Shown: in pieces, positions 42,976-51,747 of the stretch
Layout of the letters: each line of letters begins with the position of its first letter
Numbering within the stretch: the first letter of the stretch is position 1
From: Devosiaceae bacterium
Lineage (GTDB): Bacteria > Pseudomonadota > Alphaproteobacteria > Rhizobiales > Devosiaceae
DNA: 64,000 nt
Direction of reading: 5' to 3'
Assembly (NCBI GenBank): GCA_021648375.1
Contig: JAKISW010000007.1
Span: forward strand, 1-64,000
Program-made: the position numbers and the translations under genes
Notes under the pieces: model-generated
Database searches by the model: none
Told to the model about the DNA's origin: nothing
Seen by the model: only the letters and a program-made list of their open reading frames with translations

Positions 42976-45168
42976 TTAGCCATTATTTGCAGCGGCTGCA
43001 GCTTCAGCACTGGCCCAAATGGCCATAACATCATTAAACAGGGTCTGGGCGGCTTCATCTTTTTCAAGGGTAATGATTGCCCTGCGCCCTGATGAATAAA
43101 TCATCGCCAGGTCCATCCATTTACGATTTTGCAGCAAATCCAGATTGGTTCTGATATCGGCATCAGCAGCACTGAGCGCAAACAGGAATGAATTACCCAC
43201 AACCCTGGCCGAAGCACCAACCAAAGCCGCGCCCTGCACAAGCTCTTCGTTTTTCAACAGGATACCGGGCAGCCCTGCGATTGAGCCACCGGAAAATGCT
43301 GAGCTAACCTCAAAATCTATTTCCATCAAATGAGAAGCTGGCAAACTGCGATCACCATTGCGCCTGATAAGTATTCTGACCCCAAGATTTTTTGCCGGGA
43401 TATTGGCTTCACCAATAATTGTCGGCTCACCCAGCTCATCAACTCCGCGACGCCATTGCACTGTACCCGAAAACGGCACCGCACCACTTGCTCCATCTGT
43501 TGAAGCTTCAAGCAATAATGATTGAGCAGAACCGACAACCGCTCCATTTGCATCGCCCTCCTGAGCCAATGCGGTATCAGGAGCTTCGGTGCCGGCACCC
43601 AAACGATCTTCAACCTTATCACCGCCTATTTCAGGCTGCGTAGCCCTGTCATTGGCATTTGCGGCTGCTCCGCCATCAGGATTTGAAGATAATCTGTCTT
43701 CTGTTTTATTAACATCCTCAAACGCCACATTGGCATCGCTTACATCATTGGTATCAACTTCAGTCGCCGTATTGCCGACATTTGGATTGCTACCGGCACC
43801 CGGGTTTTGCGAACCATTGTCGATTACGCGCACCGGATTTGTATTACCCGCATCCGGGGCAGAACCAGCACCATTATCCCCCTGTTGCCCTTCAACTGCC
43901 ACATCAGAGGCAAACAACGCCTCCAGATCAATATAGCCTTCTCTCCATGCATAATAGGCACCGCCTCCAACGGCTCCCAACAGCAGGATAACCAACACAA
44001 GAAAAATGGTTAGGCCATTGCCACCTTTTTCTTCATCATCCCCAAAAGAAAATTCATCCCCCGCATTACCATCATTATTTGAGAAGTTGTCATCATCAAA
44101 TCCAAGGTCATCATCAAACCCCGGCTCACCACGCGCTTCACGGTCCAATGTCTCGATGGCCCGGTCCACAACCAGTTGCGAATCATCATTCATCACGGAT
44201 GTAGATCGAATAACTGCCGGATCAGGTGCATCAACTCGAGCAATTGCAGGTGCAGGCTCTACCTTTGCAGGCCCGCTTTCAACTTCGCGAACCTGGGACA
44301 TGGCAGCCCCGACACCAATGTCAGATTGGGATACAGCTGAATTTGCAGATTGCACGTTTGATGGATTGACTTCAGGGTCCGCCAGAGCAGAATTACTCGC
44401 CGTTACAACAGAAGAGGCAGCTCCTGCGGCCTGATTTGATTTTTCCTGTCCAAAACCAGCAGAACTTGATTTAGCCTGCTCCGCTCTGGCAATTATTGCA
44501 TCAAGAGCGGCATTTCCCACACTTTTGCTCTGGCCACCGCTGGTTTTTGTATCTGGCTGGCGCTCACCGGATTGCAGTTTTACTTCACCGTTTTTTTCTT
44601 TAACATCACCTGAACCGGTTGCAGTGATATTTTCAGCATCCTGCGTTGCACCACTGTTCATACTGGCCTGGTTAAGGGCAGCGCTTAATTCATCGCCACT
44701 GTCCTTTGGCAGTTCCTCAGTTACAGTTTTTGGGGTTTCTTCGTGGGCAGACGCTTCATTGACAGGTACTTCATCTTCACCATTGCTCGATTGATCATCT
44801 GCCTCTGGTTCGCTTGTTGCGACTTCTTCAGCAACGGGATGATCAACAACAGGTTCTTCAACAACAGGTTCTTCAACAACGGGCTGCTCAACATCCGGCT
44901 CAGCAGGTGCAAGAGGAATGGAAGTTTCCTCCACATCCTTTAATCCGCTAAGCAATGCCTCGGTTGCTTCATGCTCTACCTGTCGAATGCAATCTTCCAG
45001 CTCCAGCCTGTGCTGGGTGATTTCCCTGGCGGGTAATGGCGGAGAAATCGCACGCAATTGAGTGACCAGCGCCTTGCGCGCTTTTTCATAAACCTCACGT
45101 CGGGACGCGCCGTTGCTCTCCGGGAGTGCCCCCACAGCTTTGCTTAATAGTTCCTGGTAGTTCGCCAT
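42976..45168 (-). CDS. Large acidic single-span membrane protein, conserved in Hyphomicrobiales
   Basis: 730 residues. An N-terminal helical module (YEKARKALVTQLRAISPPLP and LELEDCIRQVEHEATEALL) that I recall as conserved in the order; then a 300-residue acidic, low-complexity cytoplasmic region with VEEPV repeats; one membrane helix (GLTIFLVLVILLLGAVGGGAYYAW, about 390-415); another low-complexity part; and a folded periplasmic domain at the end (FSGTVQWRRGVDELGEPTI to IITLEKDEAAQTLFNDVMAIW). Function unknown. It lies directly downstream of purA on the same strand (45-base gap) and converges with thiQ, 9 bases apart. Confidence 0.8.
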   Translation of the reverse strand: MANYQELLSKAVGALPESNGASRREVYEKARKALVTQLRAISPPLPAREITQHRLELEDCIRQVEHEATEALLSGLKDVEETSIPLAPAEPDVEQPVVEEPVVEEPVVDHPVAEEVATSEPEADDQSSNGEDEVPVNEASAHEETPKTVTEELPKDSGDELSAALNQASMNSGATQDAENITATGSGDVKEKNGEVKLQSGERQPDTKTSGGQSKSVGNAALDAIIARAEQAKSSSAGFGQEKSNQAAGAASSVVTASNSALADPEVNPSNVQSANSAVSQSDIGVGAAMSQVREVESGPAKVEPAPAIARVDAPDPAVIRSTSVMNDDSQLVVDRAIETLDREARGEPGFDDDLGFDDDNFSNNDGNAGDEFSFGDDEEKGGNGLTIFLVLVILLLGAVGGGAYYAWREGYIDLEALFASDVAVEGQQGDNGAGSAPDAGNTNPVRVIDNGSQNPGAGSNPNVGNTATEVDTNDVSDANVAFEDVNKTEDRLSSNPDGGAAANANDRATQPEIGGDKVEDRLGAGTEAPDTALAQEGDANGAVVGSAQSLLLEASTDGASGAVPFSGTVQWRRGVDELGEPTIIGEANIPAKNLGVRILIRRNGDRSLPASHLMEIDFEVSSAFSGGSIAGLPGILLKNEELVQGAALVGASARVVGNSFLFALSAADADIRTNLDLLQNRKWMDLAMIYSSGRRAIITLEKDEAAQTLFNDVMAIWASAEAAAAANNG
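44846..44890. repeat. Three 15-bp tandem copies inside the acidic membrane protein gene
   Basis: ACAACAGGTTCTTCA (44846-44860, 44861-44875) and a diverged ACAACGGGCTGCTCA (44876-44890) encode the VEEPV repeats of the cytoplasmic region. Confidence 0.8.
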
Positions 45169-45213
45169 TCGTTACTCAACGCTCAATTTAAATTTCATTT
45201 TTGTCAAAAAAAC

Positions 45214-46503
45214 CTATGCTTGGAAAGGGTCTATTACCATTATAGTATCCAAACGCTCTGGACTTGTTGATAATAAGGCTACAGGAGAACCAATTAACTC
45301 TTCGATACGACGAACATATTTGATCGCCTGTGCCGGAAGGTCTGCCCATCGCCTTGCCCCTGCCGAAATTTCTTTCCATCCCTCATATGTTTCATATACC
45401 GGCGTAACACCAGCCTGCCCGGCCATAGAAGCAGGCAGATAGTCAATGCGTTTTCCTTTATATTCATAGGCCACGCACACCTTAATTTCATCCAGACCAT
45501 CCAAAACGTCAAGTTTAGTCAGTGCAATACCGTTAATGCCCGAAGTTTTAACCATTTGAGCTACCAAAACCGCATCAAACCAGCCACAACGACGCTTGCG
45601 ACCGGTTACAACCCCAAATTCATGGCCCTTTTCCCCTAAAAACTTACCCGTTTCATTTTCCTGCTCGGTGGGAAAAGGTCCCTCTCCAACACGAGTAGTA
45701 TAGGCCTTGGTTATTCCCAACACATAATTCAGCGCACCGGGACCAACCCCTGCCCCGGCAGCGGCCTGCCCCGCCACCACATTCGAGGACGTTACAAAAG
45801 GATAGGTTCCATGATCATTATCCAGCAACGCCCCTTGTGCACCTTCAAATAAAATTCTTTTCCCCTCAGCCATATATTGAGCAAGCAGGCTCCAGCTTTT
45901 ACCCATAAAGGGCAATATACCCGCTGCTACCTCATTTAATTCATCAACAATTGTCTGAGGATTGATTTCTTTTATTCCCATGCCCCGCCTCAAGGCATTG
46001 TGATGTAAAAGCAGGCGCTCAATCTTTTCCATCAGAGCATCCGGCTCGCCAAGATCCATCACCCGAATAGCCCGACGTCCCACCTTATCCTCATAGGCAG
46101 GACCAATACCACGTTTGGTGGTGCCAATTTTTAAACCGGCATTTTGCCCCTCACGGATAGCATCCAACTCTCGATGTACCGATAATATCAGCGGCGCATT
46201 TTCAGCTACCGTTAAAATCTCAGGGTTGATTTCAACTCCCTGATCCTGAAGTTTTTTAACCTCAGCCACAAAATGATGGGGGTCAACAACCACCCCATTG
46301 CCAATGATGGATTTTTTTCCCTGCACCAGGCCGGAAGGCAACAGCGACAATTTATAAACCTTGCCATCAATCACCAGGGTATGGCCCGCATTGTGCCCCC
46401 CCTGATAACGCACCACCACATCAGCCCTGTCCGAGAGCCAATCAACAATCTTGCCCTTGCCCTCATCGCCCCATTGAGAGCCAACGACCACCACATTGCC
46501 CAT
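45214..46503 (-). CDS. purA: Adenylosuccinate synthetase
   Basis: Joins IMP and aspartate with GTP, the first committed step to AMP. The 429-residue protein begins MGNVVVVGSQWGDEGKGKIV, with the GDEGKGK phosphate loop and catalytic Asp; GGHNAGHTLV holds the catalytic His; GTTKRGIGPAYEDKVGRRAIR and GVVTGRKRRCGWFDAV complete the signature. Full length. The ATG at 46503 has GGGAA upstream. Confidence 0.97.
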   Translation of the reverse strand: MGNVVVVGSQWGDEGKGKIVDWLSDRADVVVRYQGGHNAGHTLVIDGKVYKLSLLPSGLVQGKKSIIGNGVVVDPHHFVAEVKKLQDQGVEINPEILTVAENAPLILSVHRELDAIREGQNAGLKIGTTKRGIGPAYEDKVGRRAIRVMDLGEPDALMEKIERLLLHHNALRRGMGIKEINPQTIVDELNEVAAGILPFMGKSWSLLAQYMAEGKRILFEGAQGALLDNDHGTYPFVTSSNVVAGQAAAGAGVGPGALNYVLGITKAYTTRVGEGPFPTEQENETGKFLGEKGHEFGVVTGRKRRCGWFDAVLVAQMVKTSGINGIALTKLDVLDGLDEIKVCVAYEYKGKRIDYLPASMAGQAGVTPVYETYEGWKEISAGARRWADLPAQAIKYVRRIEELIGSPVALLSTSPERLDTIMVIDPFQA

Positions 46504-46680
46504 TTATTCACTTTCCCAACAATTAGTTTATCTGCGCCAGCAATGCTGATAGTTCTCAAACAACATAACTGCAATAGCAGATAAAAAAAACTGGATCAAT
46601 TTCATGTTCATTACAGGCTTATTATATGCATTTTGCCTTGACTTGCACCATGCCGGGCTAGCTCGTACCGAAAGCACCTC

Positions 46681-47649
46681 GTGAATAATCCAACAAACAA
46701 AACTGCTGGTTCATCTTTATTTTCATTTCTGATGTCAAAGCCCTATTTGCTTTTGGTACTGGCTCCGATTTTCTGGGGTGGCAATATCAGTGCAGGCAAA
46801 CTGGCCGTTGGAAATATCGATCCGTACCTGCTGACTATTGGGCGCTGGAGCGGCGCCTTGCTAATCCTGCTTCCCCTTGCATTGCCCCACATAATTGCCG
46901 ACTGGAAGCAGATTAAACCAAAACTGCCTCTTTTGGCCATGTTCGGATTTTTCGGCTTTACGGTATTTAACGTGCTTTTATATAACTCATCTCTTTATAC
47001 ATCAGCTATCAATGGTTCGATCGAGCAGGCTTCGATCCCCGTTTTTGTGCTGATAGGAAACCTGATCCTGTTTGGAATAAGACCAAAACCATTGCAGGTA
47101 TTGGGGTTGATCCTAACCATTGCCGGCGTGGTCTGGGTGGCCACCAGAGGGCTTCCCGCCACTTTGTTGTCGCTACAGCTCAACATTGGCGATGCCATGG
47201 TGATTATAGCCTGTTTTTTATACGCCGGATATTCCCTTGCCCTTAAATACAAACCAAAAACCCACTGGTTGAGTTTTTTGGCCGTAACTGCTTTTTTCGC
47301 GCTGATCGCTGCATTTCTAGCCCAGGTATTCGTCGGCGGTGGTTTAGGCGAGTTAACCAAATTGGTTCCTCAAACCACGACCCGTGGCTGGCTATTGATT
47401 ATTTATGTGATGATTTTCCCCTCAATTCTGGCACAGCTGTTTTATGCAAGGGGCGTTGAAATGATCGGTCCCAACCGCGCTTCCATATTCATTAACCTGC
47501 TGCCGGTATTCGGCACTGTTATTTCAGTGCTGATAGTTGGGGAAAAATTTCAGTTTTTCCATTTTGTGGCAGCTGTTCTGGTTGTTTTGGGCATCATATT
47601 TTCGGAATTAAGCACCAGAGCCAGAACTGGAACCAGTGTAAAATCCTGA
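46681..47649 (+). CDS. EamA/DMT-family membrane transporter
   Basis: A 322-residue exporter with ten helices and two EamA repeats (LVLAPIFWGGNISAGKLAVG at the start, AMVIIACFLYAGYSLALKYK in the middle, EMIGPNRASIFINLLPVFGT near the end). It starts with GTG at 46681, or at an inner ATG at 46732 (MSKPYLLLV); the ribosome site is weak for either. Substrate unknown. This is one of three EamA exporters in the window and is not closely similar to the others. Confidence 0.85.
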   Translation: MNNPTNKTAGSSLFSFLMSKPYLLLVLAPIFWGGNISAGKLAVGNIDPYLLTIGRWSGALLILLPLALPHIIADWKQIKPKLPLLAMFGFFGFTVFNVLLYNSSLYTSAINGSIEQASIPVFVLIGNLILFGIRPKPLQVLGLILTIAGVVWVATRGLPATLLSLQLNIGDAMVIIACFLYAGYSLALKYKPKTHWLSFLAVTAFFALIAAFLAQVFVGGGLGELTKLVPQTTTRGWLLIIYVMIFPSILAQLFYARGVEMIGPNRASIFINLLPVFGTVISVLIVGEKFQFFHFVAAVLVVLGIIFSELSTRARTGTSVKS

Positions 47650-47701
47650 ACAATTTTACCTTTTTTCAGACTTAGGTACCAGATTTTTTGCCCCTTTGCT
47701 A

Positions 47702-47713
47702 AGACCATGGTCT
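47702..47713. promoter_or_regulatory. AGACC-AT-GGTCT dyad upstream of the first acidic paralogue
   Basis: A perfect 12-bp palindrome 153 bases before the ATG. The same dyad and following AAAATTCACA-G-TC stretch occur upstream of the second paralogue (48522), and a near copy lies upstream of the NarL-type kinase (51423). Confidence 0.55.
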
Positions 47714-47865
47714 GAATAAAAAATTCACAGGTCTCAATCCGCCCCGAATAGGTCCTCAACCCCTATATTTAGCAATTTTTCCTGCATAGCTTCAAATTTC
47801 TAACGAGGCAAAGTTTTCCAAAATAAACAACCTCGTATTTTGGAGAATGAAAAAGGAATATTAAA

Positions 47866-48315
47866 ATGATCTTTCAGTTAAAACTCAGCACACTTTTGAA
47901 CGGTGTTGCCGTAGCCGCCCTAACCGTTGGTCTTACGCTTTCCCCCGTGACCATCGACTTCGAGGACGGAAAACTGGCCTTCAAAACCAACAGTGTTTTT
48001 GCCAGCGACTCGGGCTCAAGTAGCAGCTCTGATGACGATAATGACGACGACTATGATGACGACGATGACGATGACGATGATAATCGTTTTAATTCCCGCC
48101 CGATGAATCTGGATGATTTTTTGGGCAGCCTTCGCAACGGCACCAGAATTGTTAAAGCTGAAAGAAGCCGCAATGAAATTGAAATCAAGTATTCCGATGG
48201 CTGGGAAGAAAAAATCGAATATGGCCGCTATGAACTAGAAGCCCCTAACGGACGCACCATCATATCTCGTCCAGCAACTCAAAGAGATTTAGATCGTTTG
48301 AACTCGGCATTCTAG
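47866..48315 (+). CDS. Secreted poly-Asp protein, paralogue 1
   Basis: A 149-residue protein of no family known to me. A signal peptide (about 1-43, ending FAS) is followed by a Ser/Asp run of over 25 acidic residues, then a 75-residue C-terminal domain: RPMNLDDFLGSLRNGTRIV, RSRNEIEIKYSDGWEEKIEY and GRYELEAPNGRTIISRPATQ. That domain looks like a small alpha-beta fold resembling PepSY repeats. It is duplicated 0.8 kb downstream, with 125 bases identical. AAAGGAATATTAAA precedes the ATG, as in the paralogue. Both genes face the NarL-type two-component system. Confidence 0.8.
   Translation: MIFQLKLSTLLNGVAVAALTVGLTLSPVTIDFEDGKLAFKTNSVFASDSGSSSSSDDDNDDDYDDDDDDDDDNRFNSRPMNLDDFLGSLRNGTRIVKAERSRNEIEIKYSDGWEEKIEYGRYELEAPNGRTIISRPATQRDLDRLNSAF
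48159..48283. repeat. 125-bp perfect direct repeat, copy 1
   Basis: Identical base for base to 49054-49178. It covers the conserved domain of the acidic secreted protein, while flanking coding sequence differs at many positions. Confidence 0.9.
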
Positions 48316-48364
48316 CCGTCATGAGTTAATTCTCGCTCATAAATTGCTGATATCAGACGCTTTA

Positions 48365-48408
48365 GCACCCGGTCCTTCCCACCCCCTTTGGACCGGGTGC
48401 ATTTTTTT
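48365..48408 (+). terminator. Rho-independent terminator of paralogue 1
   Basis: GCACCCGGTCC (48365-48375) pairs perfectly with GGACCGGGTGC (48390-48400), followed by A and seven T. Confidence 0.92.
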
Positions 48409-48521
48409 GTTCTCAGCATTTCCTGAAAAGATTTTAGATACGTATTTCGCTTTGTAGCGTATTCTAAATCTTACCCACCAGTGCAAACTGAAACCAGGAT
48501 TAAAAACTTCCCTCCCCAATA

Positions 48522-48535
48522 CAGACCTTGGTCTG
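48522..48535. promoter_or_regulatory. CAGACC-TT-GGTCTG dyad upstream of the second acidic paralogue
   Basis: Perfect 6-bp arms around TT, 133 bases before the ATG. It matches the dyad at 47702-47713. Confidence 0.55.
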
Positions 48536-48667
48536 AAGAAAAAATTCACAAGTCCCAACAAAGCTCTATTAGGTCTTTGGACCCTTTTTAGCCGAGCAAA
48601 TATTGACTAATTTCATATTCATACGAGGCAAAATTCCTCGCAAGAAAAATGAAAAAGGAAAATTAAA

Positions 48668-49210
48668 ATGATCTCCAAAATAAAATCCAGTGCAGTTTTA
48701 AGTGGCGTTACTATAGCTGTCCTCACCGTTGGCTTTGCCCTTTCCCCCTTAAACATCGAATTTAAAAACGGGCAATTAGGGCTTACTAACAACTATGCAT
48801 ATGCAAACAGCGACAATTCCAATTCAGAAATGTCCAGCAATGGTATGGGCGAAAATGCCGCTACAGATCAAAATAACATGTGGGACGAAATAAAAAACGG
48901 CATCGGCGCGCTGCTGGGCAACCAAAATTTCAATTATGATCGTGACAATTACGATGATGATGATGATTACAAAAATTCGCGCTCAAACTCTCGCCCGATG
49001 ACTTTAGATGGCTTTTTAGACAGCCTTCGCAATGGCGCAACAATTGTTGAAGTTGAAAGAAGCCGCAATGAAATTGAAATCAAGTATTCCGATGGCTGGG
49101 AAGAAAAAATCGAATATGGCCGCTATGAACTAGAAGCCCCTAACGGACGCACCATCATATCTCGTCCAGCAACTCAAAAAGATTTGGATCGCCTGAATTC
49201 AGCGTTCTGA
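48668..49210 (+). CDS. Secreted poly-Asp protein, paralogue 2
   Basis: A 180-residue version of the preceding protein: signal peptide (about 1-46, ending YAYA), a Ser/Asn/Met-rich part with an extra 40 residues (MWDEIKNGIGALLGNQNF), an Asp/Tyr-rich run, and the same C-terminal domain (RPMTLDGFLDSLRNGATIVE on to DLDRLNSAF). The leader with a GAATGAAAAAGGAAAATTAAA-like ribosome site and the upstream dyad are also shared, so promoter and gene were duplicated as a unit. It converges with the response regulator gene. Confidence 0.8.
   Translation: MISKIKSSAVLSGVTIAVLTVGFALSPLNIEFKNGQLGLTNNYAYANSDNSNSEMSSNGMGENAATDQNNMWDEIKNGIGALLGNQNFNYDRDNYDDDDDYKNSRSNSRPMTLDGFLDSLRNGATIVEVERSRNEIEIKYSDGWEEKIEYGRYELEAPNGRTIISRPATQKDLDRLNSAF
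49054..49178. repeat. 125-bp perfect direct repeat, copy 2
   Basis: Identical to 48159-48283, 895 bases apart. Confidence 0.9.
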
Positions 49211-49255
49211 TATCTTTTAGGCTACAACACCCCATTATAGCTTGTTGCAGACAAA

Positions 49256-49290
49256 GTCGCACCCGACCCACCCCATGGATCGGGTGCGAC
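49256..49290. terminator. Hairpin after paralogue 2
   Basis: GTCGCACCCGA (49256-49266) pairs perfectly with TCGGGTGCGAC (49280-49290). The following ACTGTTTTAT is a weak T-tract. It lies between converging genes and can serve both. Confidence 0.75.
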
Positions 49291-49351
49291 ACTGTTTTAT
49301 AATTTACCTGTTAAAGTTTACTGCCAAAACAAAGCCAAAAAACCAGCCCTG

Positions 49352-49996
49352 TTATGACCACAGATCCTTGGCCAGCACGGCAGCTTCCACCCGATTTCTA
49401 ACGTTTAGCTTGCTCAAAATACTGGTCATATGATGCTTGACAGTTTTTTCCTGCAAATCCAATTCACGCCCAATTTCCTTATTGCTGTTACCTTTGCTCA
49501 CCAGGCGCAACACCTGCTCCTCGCGCTTGGTAAGGCTGGCCACCCCGGACCGCTGGGCGTTCTTATCCACATCCTGCATCGCCACCATAACCCGCGCCGC
49601 CAAAGCCGGGGAAACGTATGACCCCCCATTGGCAACACTTGCTAGAATATCAACCAGCTCGCGTCCGCCAACTCCTTTGAGAACATAACCCGAAGCACCT
49701 TTGTTCAATGCCTTGAGCACATCATCATCGTTTTCAGAAACAGTGAGCATAGTAACTTTTGTATCATGCTCTGCCGCCATTATTTTTTCCAGTGCCACCA
49801 GGCCATTTCCGGGCATTGAAATATCCAGCAAAGCCACATCGGGTTTTAATTCTTTAGCCATCTGAATGGCGCTGGAGCAGTTTTCCCCCGTGCCAACCAC
49901 ATCGAACAAACCACTATCTTCCAGCGTGCGCACCACCCCATCACGATAAAGCGGATGATCATCGACAACGATTGCGCGAATCTTTTTATCCGTCAT
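49352..49996 (-). CDS. NarL/LuxR-family response regulator
   Basis: A 214-residue regulator: receiver with Asp58 (VALLDISMPGNGLVALEKI) and Lys in SGYVLKGVGGRELVDIL, then a LuxR-type HTH (LTKREEQVLRLVSKGNSNKE, IGRELDLQEKTVKHHMTSIL). It begins 1 base after the kinase stop, so the two are coupled. The likely targets are the two acidic secreted proteins next door and the kinase itself, as all three share AGACC-type dyads; this is inference. Confidence 0.93.
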   Translation of the reverse strand: MTDKKIRAIVVDDHPLYRDGVVRTLEDSGLFDVVGTGENCSSAIQMAKELKPDVALLDISMPGNGLVALEKIMAAEHDTKVTMLTVSENDDDVLKALNKGASGYVLKGVGGRELVDILASVANGGSYVSPALAARVMVAMQDVDKNAQRSGVASLTKREEQVLRLVSKGNSNKEIGRELDLQEKTVKHHMTSILSKLNVRNRVEAAVLAKDLWS

Positions 49997-49997
49997 T

Positions 49998-51365
49998 TTA
50001 TTTTTCCGCCCCTATGTTTAAAATCATTTGCAGACGCGCTCCATCTTCAACCGAGCACTCAAACCCGAATTGTCCGCCAAGCGCCTCAACCCTTTTTGCC
50101 AGACCTGTCAAACCAAGCCCCATTTCAGTAACATCACGCGCATTAGAAGCCTTGTTTTTACCATTAAAGCTGTTCAAAACCGCAAATCTTATTCCTGAAC
50201 TATCAACCCGGTTGACTTCCACTCTTTGATCTTTTCCCCCACCATGGCGAAACGCATTGTTCAGCCCTTCTTGAAAAAACCTGTAAATACAGATTTTTTC
50301 GTGGGGTTTAAGTTCCACTGAAATTTCTTCAATATCCCGCTGCACAGCCATTCCGGTTCGCGCCGTATGAGAATCCACTACGCTTTTTAGAATTTCACTT
50401 AACGACTGGTTTTCAATCTCCGGCAAAGACAGGCCCCGACAGATATTGCGGATTTCGCGCATGGCATCATCCAGCGCCTTGGAAATATCCGCCACTTCCT
50501 TTTCCGTCTTTTTATCATTTTTTGCTAAAGGCAGCCCACCGATACGCAGCGCTGCCAGCGAAACCAATTGTGCTGGTCCGTCATGCAGATCAGCACTGAC
50601 CCGTCGCAGATGCTGCTCACTCAATTCAGCCGATTTGCCGCTGGCTTTTTCAACCCGCCGCGCCAAATTAGCATTTTCTTTCGCACCTTTTCGCAACTCT
50701 CTTTTTTGTCTATCAATAAGAATTGAACCAGAATGCACAATCCCTAATAAGGCCAACGTCATCACTAAAGTACTTGCTCCAACCACCAACCATGATCGGG
50801 TGCGCGCCGCACTCAATGTATGTTCAACCGAACTTGCATTCTCATAAAATTCCAGTACTGCAACCACTTCATCCGACCAGGGCAATCTTATTGGGCTATA
50901 AATTTCCAACACCGGTACATCAACCGGGTTTCCATGAATTTCACTTAGTTCACCACGGGCAAAATATTCAGAAAACACTTCCCCTTTGCTGGCCGCAATC
51001 AACCCGGGAGAAGGGTCCATATTTTGCCCCATAATTGCCAGATCGTCCGCATAAACTATCGTCCCATCAGGCTTCCAAATTTGCACCGCCAGCAAGCGTT
51101 CAACAATCAGCGGAGCTAAAAAAACCTCATCCAGTGCCAGCACCGGCCCGATTGATAAAGTATCGCTATCGCGCAAATCCACTGCTAACGGCGCCACATA
51201 GGTATCCATATAAAGAGCAGAACTGATCCCCGCATTTAACGTTACGCCCCGCTCAATCTCTTCGGCAACCCAAAACCCGATGACCAGCATTCCAGTAACC
51301 ATAACCAGCCCGGCGGTTAGGCCAAACTGCTGGGTAAGGTTCAAATTTTTCCAGATTTTCTTCAA
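49998..51365 (-). CDS. Sensor histidine kinase, HisKA_3 (NarX/DegS) type
   Basis: A 455-residue kinase: membrane helices near 15-34 and 205-225 enclosing a 170-residue periplasmic sensor, a short coiled coil, then the dimerisation helix with His in RRVSADLHDGPAQLVSLAAL. The ATPase domain has the N-box FFQEGLNNAFRHGGG and the G2 box MGLGLTGLAKRVEALGG, but the G1 position reads VLNSFNGKNK in place of the usual D-x-G-x-G. Activity may be reduced or the region locally rearranged. It is upstream of and coupled to the NarL-type regulator. Confidence 0.9.
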   Translation of the reverse strand: MKKIWKNLNLTQQFGLTAGLVMVTGMLVIGFWVAEEIERGVTLNAGISSALYMDTYVAPLAVDLRDSDTLSIGPVLALDEVFLAPLIVERLLAVQIWKPDGTIVYADDLAIMGQNMDPSPGLIAASKGEVFSEYFARGELSEIHGNPVDVPVLEIYSPIRLPWSDEVVAVLEFYENASSVEHTLSAARTRSWLVVGASTLVMTLALLGIVHSGSILIDRQKRELRKGAKENANLARRVEKASGKSAELSEQHLRRVSADLHDGPAQLVSLAALRIGGLPLAKNDKKTEKEVADISKALDDAMREIRNICRGLSLPEIENQSLSEILKSVVDSHTARTGMAVQRDIEEISVELKPHEKICIYRFFQEGLNNAFRHGGGKDQRVEVNRVDSSGIRFAVLNSFNGKNKASNARDVTEMGLGLTGLAKRVEALGGQFGFECSVEDGARLQMILNIGAEK

Positions 51366-51421
51366 GTAAAATACCCCTGATAGTCAATTGTACCCTATAT
51401 AAGCCATTCGGCACTAACAAT

Positions 51422-51434
51422 CAGACCAGGGTCG
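51422..51434. promoter_or_regulatory. Near copy of the AGACC dyad upstream of the NarL-type kinase
   Basis: CAGACC-AG-GGTCG, one mismatch from the dyads at 47702 and 48522, 58 bases upstream of the kinase start codon. It suggests autoregulation. Confidence 0.4.
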
Positions 51435-51525
51435 GTAATAAAGCTGCCATCAGTCTGAGTTTTTTAGTTTTGCGGGTCTAATTATTGTTGTATCACCTGA
51501 TAACAAAACCAGGGTGGAATATATT

Positions 51526-51744
51526 ATGGATGAAACTGGCTCACTAGACGCAAAAATTGATGCACTTGAAACCCGCATTGCCTTTCAAGACGAGACAATC
51601 GAAGATTTAAACAAAACCGTCACCGATCAATGGGATGAATTTAACAAATTACGCCGCGAAATTTCCCGCCTGAGCGGTCAGGTGCAACAAATGCAAAGCT
51701 CAAAGGATGGTTCTGATGGGAACGAGCCGCCACCCCACTACTAA
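51526..51744 (+). CDS. slyX: SlyX family protein
   Basis: A 72-residue coiled coil: IDALETRIAFQDETIEDLNKT followed by QWDEFNKLRREISRLSGQVQ and a charged end with EPPPHY, the recurring C-terminus of SlyX proteins. The ATG at 51526 has AGGGTGG eight bases upstream; a GTG at 51514 lies within that site. SlyX function is unknown. It converges with aroA, 3 bases apart. Confidence 0.9.
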   Translation: MDETGSLDAKIDALETRIAFQDETIEDLNKTVTDQWDEFNKLRREISRLSGQVQQMQSSKDGSDGNEPPPHY

Positions 51745-51747
51745 AAA

